Part shown: positions 1 through 10,085 of the stretch, piece by piece
Layout of the letters: the number at the start of each line of letters is the position of its first letter
Numbering within the stretch: position 1 is the stretch's first letter
Made by a program: the position numbers and the translations under genes
Assembly (NCBI GenBank): GCA_948144175.1
Contig: CANXME010002068.1
Span: forward strand, 930,001-994,000
DNA: 64,000 nt
Direction of reading: 5' to 3'
Source of the DNA: Closterium sp. NIES-65
Taxonomy: Eukaryota; Streptophyta; Zygnematophyceae; Desmidiales; Closteriaceae
The notes under the pieces: generated by a model
Told to the model about the DNA's origin: nothing
The model's input: the letters and a program-made list of their open reading frames with translations, nothing else
Database searches by the model: none

Positions 1-3000
1 CTCCAACACCCCCAGAACCAGCACTGCCAGAGCCCTCACCTCGAGCACCAACACCCTCAGAGTCCGCAGTGGCCGGGAGAGGAAGCGCCGACGGCTGCTG
101 CGGAGGCTGTGAGGACGACTGTGGGGAAGGAGGAGAGACCTGGGGGGGGACCAAGGGAGGGGGGGTAGCCTGCAACACACCTGACGGAGCGGGAACCGGG
201 GGGGGGTACCGGAGGAGAGGGAGCGGGAGGAGGAGGAGCTGGGGCGAGGAAGAGGGGAGGGGGGGGAACCGGGAGACCTCGACAGGGGTACCGGACGAAG
301 TAGGGGACGGACTCGTCGAAACTGACGTCACGAGAGTCAAAGAACCAGTGGGAGGGAGGGTGGTAAAAGGTGAAGTCAGAGGAGGCCTCAGGGAAACCAA
401 GGAAGACACAGGGGACGCCGCGAGGTGAGAGCTTGTCCGCAGAGGTGTCGCGGACAAGTGCCAAGCAGCCCCAGACACTAAACCTCGACGCAACACCAGG
501 GGACCCTGTCCAAAGACTGGTCGGTGAAGCCCCTGGCCGAGAGACGCGAGGCCAGAGGTTCAGCTGGTGAGCGGCGTACTGAGCCGCGTAGGGCCACAGA
601 AAATGGGGCGCGCGGGCGTGGATCATGGAGGTGCGGGCAATCTCCATGACCAGGCCTAGCCGACGCTCAGCAACCCCATTCTGCTGTGGAGAGTCTGGAA
701 GAGTCCAGGACTGGGTGATGCCCTGCTCAGCACAGAATCTGGCGAGAATGCCGGAGCGAAACTCACCCCTACGGTCGGAGTGGAGACAACTGACACGACG
801 AGGACGAGTACTCTCGGTGGCGAGCAGCCACCGGATCAGCGTAGAAGTCACGTCGGACTTCTTCGCCAAAGGGAACACGGTGGTGTACCGAGAGTAGTCG
901 TCAACGACCACTAGGAAGAAGCTCTCTCGCTCAGGTCCAAGCCATGGAGCGGGGCCCCAGACGTCTAAGTGGAGTGTCTCAAAGGGCTCGGAGGCTGGAC
1001 GAAGGGAGGAGGAGTGAGGAGTGGCGCGCAGCCGACCCTGGACACAAGGACCGCACGGAGGAGCGGGGGACTGCGGGAGCGGCGGGAGGTCGCGGGGGAG
1101 GCCTAAGACAAGACGCTGACTGGACATAGCGCGGAGACGAGAGAGGGACGGGTGACCAAGGCGGTGGTGCCAGAGGAGGGCAGGGTGGGACAGCGACCGA
1201 CACGAGCACGACGCAGCCACTAGACCTGGCACAGCTACCTGACTGGACCTGGCTACCTGGTGGGACGGGGGAACCGGACGGGTGTCGGTGTGGAGGGTGT
1301 ACAGACCAGAGCCCGGCTCCTGACGAAAAGTGGCCAGAGGGGCGTACGTGTCACCGTCCACACAGACTGCAGTGTCACCCGAAGGCTCAAACCAGACCCC
1401 GACGTGCTGTCTCGCCAGAGGAGCCACACCAACCAGATTCCTAGAGAAAGTAGGAACGTGGAGGCCGGTCAGAGAACCGGAAGGGGCAGCTGGGCACGGG
1501 AGGGTAGTGGCGTGAGTCGCAATGACCGGTCCCGAAGAGGGATCGGCCAGTGCTACAGAAACCGGCGCCGAGAGTGGAGTAAGAGTCGTGCTGTCGCGGA
1601 AGAAGCACTGCGTCGCTCCGGAGTCCAGTGTGAAGGAGAGCGACGCGTCTGCCGAGGGAGCACCTGTACTAGTAGCTAGACAGGATCCTACACCAGCTCC
1701 TACTCTAGCAACAGGCAAAGATCCTACGCTAGGTACAGGCAAGTAAACAGATCCGACAACACTATAGTCAACATCAGCATACATGGCATAAGACCTAGCA
1801 TCATCCATAGACATATCAAACACAGCAACACCACGAGCAAGGAGTGGTCCCCAGCGCGGTGGCGGGGGAGCGGAGGGACCGTGGTGCAGGACGTACAGGT
1901 CGTCAAGACGGCTGAAGCAGCGTGCAGCAGAGTGGTTAGGGCGGCCGCAGTACGTGCCCATGCGCGGACCCGTCAGGATCCAATACTCACAGGGACCAAC
2001 GTCGCGGCCGGCCGAGCGGGGTCCCCGACTAGAAGGGGCACCACTGCGCCCAGTGCTCGGGGGGCCCGTAGGTATCCACTGCTGCGGGGGGGCCCACTGC
2101 TGCGAAGGGCCCCACTGCTGCTGAGTGCCCCACTGCTGCAGAGTGCCTCACTGCTGGGGCTGGTGCTGAGGCGGACGCTGCTGTTGGCCCTGGCGCTGCT
2201 ACTGCTGTCCCTGCCGCTGCTGCTGTCCAGGCGGGGGCAGCTGCGGAGGAGTCTGCTGCTGCTGCTGCGAAAACCCCTCACCATCGTCTAGAGGAGAGCC
2301 GTCAGGTCCCGAGTCACCCCCGCCGCCACCCCCGCCACTAGTACTACCACCACCGCCGCCACCCGCAACACCCCCAGAACCCCCGCCGCCCTTCCCTCCC
2401 TTCTTGCCGGACTTGCCACCTTTCTGTCCGCCAGAGACAGAAACGGCCGCCATCTCCTGAGAGGCAGAAGACGCGGCAGTGGCAAGCGAGGCAGTGAAGG
2501 TGGGAAGCTGTGGTACCGCACACCCCTCAAAGAGACGAGGAGGAGGCGCGGAAGAGGCGGAGGCAACAGCGAGGAGGTTACTCTCGATCTTCGAAAGAGC
2601 GGTCTCAAGAAGATCGATAGTAAGCTCAGTGGGGAACTTCAGGAGAAGCGCGTCGCGGGCTGTGGCTAGACGGCCAGGGAGGCGAGTGACTAACCAGTGA
2701 ATAGTGAGCCACATGGGGGGGGGTGCAAGGGCAAGCTGTTCCTCAGTGCAAGCGGCCTTGAAGCGAGCTTCAAGGGAGCGCAGGTGGGTAGCGAGGTCAG
2801 CAACAGTCTCAAAGGAGGCGAGGTCAGGGTAGATAAAGGGGACGAGGAGGCGGCTGAGGGAGGCAGAGGAGGGAGTGGAGTAGCGAGCAACAATAGCAGT
2901 GTAAAGGTCTGCAGCAGACTCGACCTGAGTGAAGTGGACAGCCTCAGTCGGCGGGAGAAGGTCGGTCAGGGCGAGGCAGGCAGCAGCGTCACGAGACTCC

Positions 3001-3113
3001 CACACGTCACGAGCGAGGAACCGGCGCTGGTACTCAGCCTCCTGCTCGGAAGTAGGCGGTGGGGTAGTGGGCAGCGGTGAAGGCTGCGGCGGGGCGGGCA
3101 GAGCACCGGACGC
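1..3113 (-). mobile_element. Copia fragment, near-identical duplicate of part of element A (copy 1)
   Basis: Positions 1-3113 repeat positions 7888-11000 at a constant offset of 7887 bases. I found only a few substitutions in about 3.1 kb, for example one changing His to Pro after the Gag region and one changing Phe to Ser in Gag. The fragment covers, on the minus strand, the Gag body, the zinc-binding tail, protease, integrase and the start of the Pro-rich hinge. It continues left out of the window. On the right, similarity stops abruptly at 3113, inside gag, and no 5' LTR or primer site follows. It carries the same stops and frameshift as element A, so both descend from an already defective sequence. 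Confidence 0.92.
57..1961 (-). pseudogene. Copia protease-integrase ORF, copy 1
   Basis: This 634-residue frame starts in a Cys/His zinc-binding tail (GTYCGRPNHSAARC) and runs through an aspartic protease motif (LDSGAT, about residue 112), the GAG-pre-integrase HHLGH-like signature (WHHRLGHPS, about residue 266) and an integrase core (LHLDVWGPA, later HSDRRGEF and NGVAERR). It ends in a Pro-rich tail where the reading frame slips before the hinge. In the parent element it would continue from Gag: only two stop codons separate the two in the same frame. It is treated as a pseudogene because of those stops, the frameshift and the missing 5' end. The protein is identical to that at 7944-9848. 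Confidence 0.88.
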
Positions 3114-3377
3114 ACACCCGGACGAGTGGCGCTCGTGTCTGGCGAAATCGCCACTTGCGCCACTGGCGCACGTGTGTGGCGAAATCGCCACTTGCGCCAC
3201 TGGCGTGAGGGTGTGGCGAAATCGCCACCTGCGCCACTGGCGCGAGGGTGTGGCAAAATCGCCACTTGCGCCAGTGACACGCGTCTGTGGCGAAATGGCC
3301 ATTTGCACCAGTGGCGAAATCGCCATGGACGAAATGGCCAGTGGCGCGGCAGTCAAGAAACTGCTACTGCCGCGCAT
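2199..3377 (-). pseudogene. Copia Gag with replaced N-terminus, copy 1
   Basis: Residues from about 90 onward match the Gag of element A (10086-11141): the helical UBN2-type body (ARYSTPSSASL, WLVTRLPGRL) followed by a Lys/Gly-rich stretch and a poly-Gln region ending in TAG. The first 90 or so residues are not Gag. They are the translation of the minisatellite at 3120-3345, joined in frame at 3113. Element A instead has the ordinary N-terminus (FDPEGRAIDFSTWL). The reading frame is open across the junction, but there is no promoter or LTR to suggest expression, so the fusion may be fortuitous. Confidence 0.8.
3120..3345. repeat. Palindrome-rich minisatellite
   Basis: About six imperfect copies of a 36- to 40-base unit. 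Each has two short dyads: TGGCGAAATCGCCA (six-base arms around AA) and a GCGCCA-N-TGGCGC type palindrome. Variants substitute AAATGG or ACACG at the ends. The array begins just outside the truncated gag fragment, so it either marks the breakpoint or was already at the site. Confidence 0.85.
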
Positions 3378-3660
3378 ATGGCGTTTGACTGGGCGTCAAC
3401 CACCAACGATCCCAGTGGAGCACCCCATGTCACCTCACCAATTATTTCGTTGCATATAAACCGTTTCAACTTTTCATTTTTTTTTTCTTCTTCTTCTTCC
3501 AGTTCTAATTTTTACTATCATTGCCTATAAATCTCGATACCCCCTTGACTCTCTTGATGGCAAAAAAACCGGCACAAGATGGAAAGCCGTTGATTGAAGT
3601 CGCGCGGAAAAATTGCAACGACGACGGGATCAACTGCACCCAGGGACCGAGGGTTCGCAA
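3346..3660. other. Spacer without recognisable gene
   Basis: Mixed-composition DNA with a TTTTTTTTCTTCTTCTTC pyrimidine tract near 3477-3500. I see no coding domain, LTR end or RNA gene. One sentence of caution: ORFs crossing it are extensions of the neighbouring minisatellites. Confidence 0.5.
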
Positions 3661-4010
3661 GTTGGCCTGAGAGCCGCCCCCAGGGGGGGAAGGGGCCGAG
3701 GGTCCCCAAAGTTGGCCTGAGAGCCGCCCCCAGGGGGGGAAGGGGACCGAGGGTCCCCAAGTTGGCCTGAGAGCCGCCCCCAGGGGGGAAGGGGACCGAG
3801 GGTCCCCAAGTTGGCCTGAGAGCCGCCCCCAGGGGGAGAAGGGGACCGAGGGTCCCCAAGTTGGCCTGAGAGCCGCCCCCAGGGGTTAAGGGGACTGAGG
3901 GTCCCCAAAGTTGGCCTGAGAGCCGCCCCCAGGGGGGGAAGGGGACCGGGGGTCCCCAAGTTGGCCTAAGAGCCGCCCCCAGGGGGGGAAGGGGACCGAG
4001 GTCTTTAAAC
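3661..4010. repeat. Tandem repeat, seven copies of a ~50-bp unit
   Basis: The segment GTTGGCCTGAGAGCCGCC recurs at 3661, 3711, 3761, 3810, 3859, 3910 and 3959, giving a period of 49-51 bases. Each unit ends in a G-run followed by CCGAGGGTCCCCAA. Copies differ mainly in the length of the G-run. The array is followed by an A-rich stretch at 4024-4055. Short ORFs here on the minus strand (Pro/Gly/Leu-rich) are translations of the repeat. Confidence 0.93.
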
Positions 4011-4901
4011 TTCGATATTTGGCAAAAAAAAAAAAAAAAAAAAACAAAAAAAAAGTTCTAAGTAAAGGTTCTAAGTATGCTGGCCAGAGGGCCACCTTCT
4101 TAGGGAGGGAGGATTTGCGGACCCGATGAGATGGGTAAAACCCCAGTTATCGTGTATGTGGATCTGTAGTATCATTGGCTATTATGTGTACAATATGATA
4201 ATAGTGAAAAAAATGGAGCAATTTTGGTCCTAATCGGATGTCGAAGCCACAAACAATTATTTGAGTGACTTTGGTAAGGTTGGTAGAGTGCAACTACCGT
4301 ATCGGTAGTAAGGACATCTATGGGATCCTACTTTATCACTCACCTACACTGCACGATGAGGAAGGAGAGTGTCATGCAACCAATATTCAATAGTACGATG
4401 ACTTGTTTCGTCACACCTTCCGAACCATAGGGAGGAAAGTAAAACATGTACCGAATGTCAAGGTACCGTAATTTACCTTCCACTACCGGTAATCGTTACG
4501 CTTCGACAATATAATTGTTGACTGGAGCTACGAGACAACAGTAACATGGTGTGGCAAGGCAGCCAATGCACCTCTTGTCGTTTTTCTTGTGCAACCATCA
4601 TATGCGGTCCAAGATAGAGAGGAGGAACAGATGGGCCATGAGACGAGCAACCGATGGGCTAGGAGACGAGCAACTGATGGGCCACGAGAAAAAGCAACCG
4701 ATGGGCCACGGGACAAGCAACCGATGGGCCACGATAAGGTACGAGCAACCGATGGGCCACGAGAGGAGCTGTCAAACATATGTTTATATGTTATAGTTTA
4801 GGTAGGCTTTAGTGGGGTACCGTATACTCCCGGACAAAACACCCCCCCACAATTGTACACCCCCGGGTAGCTTGTGCGGGGTGGGTGTTATGATAGACCT
4901 C
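4011..4901. repeat. AT-rich spacer with a short minisatellite at 4629-4772
   Basis: 4011-4600 holds an A-run and low-GC unique DNA in which I recognise nothing. From about 4629 the phrase GATGGGCCACGAGA and variants repeat six times at a 22- to 28-base period, interspersed with GAGCAACC. Short ORFs on both strands here are translations of this array. 4790-4901 leads up to the left target-site duplication of element A. Confidence 0.75.
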
Positions 4902-4906
4902 GTTTC

Positions 4907-5023
4907 TGTCAGAATGAGAAGTACAGCCGAATACGTTGTGTTGACAGGATTGGGGTACATCACCTAACCCTAACTAGTTGTACCCCATATAGCCCAACCC
5001 ACTACAGGCTATAATATTTGACA
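4907..5023 (-). repeat. Element A 3' LTR
   Basis: 117 bp, TGTCAGAATG at the left edge and ATATTTGACA at the right. The short length is typical of several elements in this window. It matches 11897-12013 except at three positions. The GTTTC duplication precedes it. Confidence 0.95.
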
Positions 5024-5034
5024 CACCCCCATAG
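5024..5034 (-). promoter_or_regulatory. Element A polypurine tract
   Basis: On the minus strand the bases CTATGGGGGTG lie directly against the 3' LTR. This is the expected site where plus-strand DNA synthesis is primed. Equivalent tracts occur at the same place in B, D, J and K. Confidence 0.8.
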
Positions 5035-5111
5035 CCTAAGTGGGGAAGGCCAATCAACAACAAGCAACCTACGGTCACAAGACCAGTCAAAAACAAGAGA
5101 AATAAAACAAA

Positions 5112-5149
5112 GCTCAGGGTGGATCACAACGTCACCACCTAATCTGAGC
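5112..5149 (-). promoter_or_regulatory. Conserved 38-nt stem-loop, element A
   Basis: An inverted repeat of outer arms GCTCAG/CTGAGC and inner arms GGTG/CACC, 38 nt in total, lies in the 3' untranslated region between the RNase H end and the polypurine tract. The same structure, with the same total length, is found in elements B, D, J and K. Loop bases vary while the arms do not, apart from one arm base in K. A role in packaging or reverse transcription is inference. Confidence 0.8.
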
Positions 5150-5247
5150 ACAAGCAAAGGGCCACAAGGCCAGTCCAAAAGTGTGCAAACATATATATAT
5201 ATATATAAGGTACAAGCAAGCAACAGACAAAGAGCACCCTACAGCAG

Positions 5248-5660
5248 TCAACTAGACCCAATCTCAACGAGGCCTAACTGCAGACAAAACCGACAGTGGT
5301 CACAAGGCTGGAGGGCCTTGGTGAAGATGTATGCAGTGTTGGCCTCGGAGGCCACAAAGTCCAGACGAGCCTGTCCGCGTCTCTGCAACTCTCGAAGGAG
5401 GAAGTACCTGACGTCGATGTGCTTCACTCGGCTCTCCAGTCGAGGCTCACGACACAGGAGAATCATCGCCCTGTTGTCAGCAAACAGGGTCGGTGCAGAG
5501 CTCGGCCGCTCACCAAGGCCAGTGAGCAAAAAAGGTCAACCAGCGTAGCTCCTGAGCAGCAAGGGCCCCAGCGTAGATCTCGGCCTCTGCGGTAGAAGTC
5601 GCAACAGAGGAGGACCGAGTAGACCTCCACGAAACAGCTCCAGAACCCAGGCTGAAACAC
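5248..5660 (-). pseudogene. Copia RNase H, element A
   Basis: C-terminal RNase H region of Pol. The sense strand reads through a SWRSTRSSS segment and an AEAEIYAGALAAQE segment, then shifts frame near 5530 (an A-run) into LFADNRAMILLCREP, VKHIDVRYFLLREL and ANTAYIFTKALQ. These are the usual copia RNase H motifs, including the DN and the terminal FTKAL signature. A TAG at 5660 replaces the tyrosine seen at the same place in B, D and F. Not functional as it stands. Confidence 0.88.
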
Positions 5661-6376
5661 TAACCCTGCGTAGACCTCTGAGTCTCAACGTCGTCAGCGT
5701 AGGAAGAGTCACAGTGACCGGTGAGTACAACTGGCTGTGTCCCTCCAAGTACAAGCCCCATGCCTGATGTCGCGCCAAGGTACTTCGCCACCCTCTTAGT
5801 CGTCGCCCAGTGAACAGGACGGTGTCTCCCAGTCGCAACAAAGCGAAACAGGATGCTAAGGGGGAAGGCGAGGTCCGGGCGAGTGCACGTCATCAGGTAT
5901 ATGAGGCAGCCCACCAGCTCTGCGTAGGGACCACTGGGCTCGAACGGCTCGTCAGGAAAAGGCCCAGTGAGTCTGTGGTCTACAGCAAGAGGAGTGGGGG
6001 CAGGAGAAGAGTCCTGAAGCCCGAACCGCTGAAGAACCTGCTGCACCATGTGTGACTGAGTGAGAGTGATGGTGCGAGCGGCTCTGTCCCTGGAGATCTG
6101 CAGGCCAAGGTAGCGGCGCAGTTCCCCAAGGTCAGTGCAGGTGTGTCTCTTCTGCAGTTCGGACTTCACCTCCGCCAGTGCAGCTGTGTTGGCCGTGGCA
6201 AAAACCAAGTCGTCAACGTAGACTAGGACGAAGAAAGGTGTACGACCACGACGAACAAACAACGACAGGTCGGCGGAAGACGGCTCAAACCCGAGGTCGG
6301 AGAGAGTAGAGCGGAGAGTGTCGTGCCACTCACGGGGTGCCTGGCGGAGACCGTAGACCGGTCGTGAGAGGCTCCA
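5660..6376 (-). pseudogene. Copia reverse transcriptase, C-terminal part, element A
   Basis: Reads VYGLRQAPREWH, then the catalytic VLVYVDDLVF, then TDLGELRRYLGLQI, TLTQSHMVQQVL and the connection segment CTRPDLAFPLSIL ahead of RNase H. The YVDD active site is intact. The segment is separated from the upstream RT half by the TAG at 6377-6379. A frame change lies near 6260. Confidence 0.9.
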
Positions 6377-7442
6377 CTAGGTCCCAGGCGGGAAAGTGCC
6401 AGTGAAGCCCGGAGGACGACGAAGCCAGATCTCCTCGTGTAAGCAGCCCTGGAGGAAGGCAGTGGAGAAGTCAAGAGAGTGTAGCTCGTAGTCTCTCTGC
6501 GCTGCTACGTGCAGTAACACCCGAAGAGTGGTCATCTTCGGGGTGGGCGCGAAGGTCTGAAAGAAGTCAACCCCCTCGCGCTGACTGAACCCTCTAGCCA
6601 CGTAGCGTGCCTTGAAGACTGGGGGAGATCCCGGCGGCCGCTTCACCTTGAAGATCCACATGCCGTCAACAATGTTCGCCCCTGGGGGGGGAACCTCGTC
6701 AACGTAAGTGCCTGTGGACCTGTAGGAGGCCATCTCTGCGTCCATGGCAGCTCTCCACTGAGAGGCCCAAGGCCCTGACACTGCCTCAGCGTAAGTGCGA
6801 GGAGTAGGTATGTCAGGAGCGTCGGGGTCTCCCTCAGGAGTGAGCAGCATGGCACAGAGATGAGGCGAAGCAGCTGCCAGGAACTCTAGCTCTAACTGTC
6901 TGTCCTCTAGGACGTCACAACCAAGGGCACACACACCCCCGGCGGACAGAGGACGGACAGGAGGAGCTGCCACAACTCGAGTGGCGTAGTCAAGGCGACG
7001 CGTAGCAGTAAAGTCAGTGACAGCGGCAGTGAGGACCGCGACGGAGGAAGGAGAGGCACGAGGGTCTGTAACAAGAGAGGCGAGAACACGAGAGAGAGTG
7101 GGGCGGTACGTGCGGTAGTAGTCAGTGACCGGAGGGGACAGGGAGGCAGTGAGGGAAGACTCAGGAGGACGAGGAAGGACAGACGGAGGAGAACGAGGAG
7201 GACGAGGACGAAACAACACGGTACGGAGGTCAGTGACAGGGGACGAGGGACGAGCACGAGGAGGGCGAGAGGCCCAAGTGTGGGCGAGAGGAGGGGGGGA
7301 CGGAGGAGACTGAGAACGAGGGAAGACAGCCGGAGTGGAGTCCGGAGGAGGAAACGTGGGACCGAACACAGGAGGAGAGGAGGGGAGACCAAGGGCCCGA
7401 AGGCCAGAAACAGGGGCCGGAGGCTGCCCCGGCAGCTGCGGC

Positions 7443-7475
<33 letters not shown>

Positions 7476-8383
7476 GGCTGTGGCTGCGGCTGCTGCTGCT
7501 GAAACTCCAACCGCTCACGCTCCACCCGCTGCTGAACCTCCGACCTCTCACGCTCCAAACGCTGCTGCTCCTCACGCTCTAGACGACGAAGGGCCTGGTA
7601 ACGAGTCGGGTAGGGGTGAGGAGGAGGAGTGGTGTCAGGAGACGACGAAGAAGAACCGGCTCCACCCTCGACAGGACCCGGCTGAGCACCCCCAGAGCGA
7701 GGACCCCCTGCGGCAGCACGACCAGTACCTGTAGGAGGTGTACCCGCACCCCCAGTCGTGGCGCCGCCAGTGGCACCAGCACCAGCCCCAGACTCTCCAG
7801 CTCCAGAAACACCACCAGCTCCAGCACCACCACCGACTCCAACACGCTCGGGACGTGCAGCTGCGGCAGGTGCACGCTCAGCTCCAACTCCAACACCCCC
7901 AGAACCAGCACTGCCAGAGCCCTCACCTCGAGCACCAACACCCTCAGAGTCCGCAGTGGCCGGGAGAGGAAGCGCCGACGGCTGCTGCGGAGGCTGTGAG
8001 GACGACTGTGGGGAAGGAGGAGAGACCTGGGGGGGGACCAAGGGAGGGGGGGTAGCCTGCAACACACCTGACGGAGCGGGAACCGGGGGGGGGTACCGGA
8101 GGAGAGGGAGCGGGAGGAGGAGGAGCTGGGGCGAGGAAGAGGGGAGGGGGGGGAACCGGGAGACCTCGACAGGGGTACCGGACGAAGTAGGGGACGGACT
8201 CGTCGAAACTGACGTCACGAGAGTCAAAGAACCAGTGGGAGGGAGGGTGGTAAAAGGTGAAGTCAGAGGAGGCCTCAGGGAAACCAAGGAAGACACAGGG
8301 GACGCCGCGAGGTGAGAGCTTGTCCGCAGAGGTGTCGCGGACAAGTGCCAAGCAGCCCCAGACACTAAACCTCGACGCAACAC
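6377..8383 (-). pseudogene. Copia hinge and reverse transcriptase N-terminal part, element A
   Basis: The first 400 or so residues are a low-complexity hinge between integrase and RT: Pro/Ser-rich, then Gly/Ala-rich, then a poly-Gln run near 7445-7500. The RT follows: MDAEMASYRSTGTYV, a GMWIFKVK motif, FKARYVARGFSQ and LHSLDFSTAFLQG. It ends at TAG 6377, where B, C and D have the Gln of GTQW. The hinge overlaps the tail of the protease-integrase ORF because of a frameshift at a C-run near 8155, so this frame before about 8160 is a shadow. Confidence 0.87.
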
Positions 8384-9848
8384 CAGGGGACCCTGTCCAA
8401 AGACTGGTCGGTGAAGCCCCTGGCCGAGAGACGCGAGGCCAGAGGTTCAGCTGGTGAGCGGCGTACTGAGCCGCGTAGGGCCACAGAAAATGGGGCGCGC
8501 GGGCGTGGATCATGGAGGTGCGGGCAATCTCCATGACCAGGCCTAGCCGACGCTCAGCAACCCCATTCTGCTGTGGAGAGTCTGGAAGAGTCCAGGACTG
8601 GGTGATGCCCTGCTCAGCACAGAATCTGGCGAGAATGCCGGAGCGAAACTCACCCCTACGGTCGGAGTGGAGACAACTGACACGACGAGGACGAGTACTC
8701 TCGGTGGCGAGCAGCCACCGGATCAGCGTAGAAGTCACGTCGGACTTCTTCGCCAAAGGGAACACGGTGGTGTACCGAGAGTAGTCGTCAACGACCACTA
8801 GGAAGAAGCTCTCTCGCTCAGGTCCAAGCCATGGAGCGGGGCCCCAGACGTCTAAGTGGAGTGTCTCAAAGGGCTCGGAGGCTGGACGAAGGGAGGAGGA
8901 GTGAGGAGTGGCGCGCAGCCGACCCTGGACACAAGGACCGCACGGAGGAGCGGGGGACTGCGGGAGCGGCGGGAGGTCGCGGGGGAGGCCTAAGACAAGA
9001 CGCTGACTGGACATAGCGCGGAGACGAGAGAGGGACGGGTGACCAAGGCGGTGGTGCCAGAGGAGGGCAGGGTGGGACAGCGACCGACACGAGCACGACG
9101 CAGCCACTAGACCTGGCACAGCTACCTGACTGGACCTGGCTACCTGGTGGGACGGGGGAACCGGACGGGTGTCGGTGTGGAGGGTGTACAGACCAGAGCC
9201 CGGCTCCTGACGAAAAGTGGCCAGAGGGGCGTACGTGTCACCGTCCACACAGACTGCAGTGTCACCCGAAGGCTCAAACCAGACCCCGACGTGCTGTCTC
9301 GCCAGAGGAGCCACACCAACCAGATTCCTAGAGAAAGTAGGAACGTGGAGGCCGGTCAGAGAACCGGAAGGGGCAGCTGGGCACGGGAGGGTAGTGGCGT
9401 GAGTCGCAATGACCGGTCCCGAAGAGGGATCGGCCAGTGCTACAGAAACCGGCGCCGAGAGTGGAGTAAGAGTCGTGCTGTCGCGGAAGAAGCACTGCGT
9501 CGCTCCGGAGTCCAGTGTGAAGGAGAGCGACGCGTCTGCCGAGGGAGCACCTGTACTAGTAGCTAGACAGGATCCTACACCAGCTCCTACTCTAGCAACA
9601 GGCAAAGATCCTACGCTAGGTACAGGCAAGTAAACAGATCCGACAACACTATAGTCAACATCAGCATACATGGCATAAGACCTAGCATCATCCATAGACA
9701 TATCAAACACAGCAACACCACGAGCAAGGAGTGGTCCCCAGCGCGGTGGCGGGGGAGCGGAGGGACCGTGGTGCAGGACGTACAGGTCGTCAAGACGGCT
9801 GAAGCAGCGTGCAGCAGAGTGGTTAGGGCGGCCGCAGTACGTGCCCAT
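7944..9848 (-). pseudogene. Copia Gag tail-protease-integrase, element A
   Basis: 634 residues in the order zinc-binding tail, aspartic protease (FTLDSGATQCFF), GAG-pre-integrase (LLWHHRLGHPS with a downstream CGPC pair), integrase catalytic core (LDVWGP, VVVDDYSRY, LHSDRRGEF, SPQQNGVAERR) and a Pro-rich tail. The frame is the same as Gag: the interval 9849-10085 translates as a run of QQWG-type repeats interrupted by TGA at 10035-10037, where a Trp would complete the repeat. Frame is lost before the RT hinge. One of the best preserved integrases in the window. Confidence 0.92.
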
Positions 9849-10085
9849 GCGCGGACCCGTCAGGATCCAATACTCACAGGGACCAACGTCGCGGCCGGCC
9901 GAGCGGGGTCCCCGACTAGAAGGGGCACCACTGCGCCCAGTGCTCGGGGGGCCCGTAGGTATCCACTGCTGCGGGGGGGCCCACTGCTGCGAAGGGCCCC
10001 ACTGCTGCTGAGTGCCCCACTGCTGCAGAGTGCCTCACTGCTGGGGCTGGTGCTGAGGCGGACGCTGCTGTTGGCCCTGGCGCTG

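Noticed and set aside
3661-4010. CRISPR-like repeat array
   Set aside because: Units are contiguous without unique spacers, and the window is eukaryotic. It is an ordinary minisatellite. The same applies to the 179-bp array at 50005-50836.
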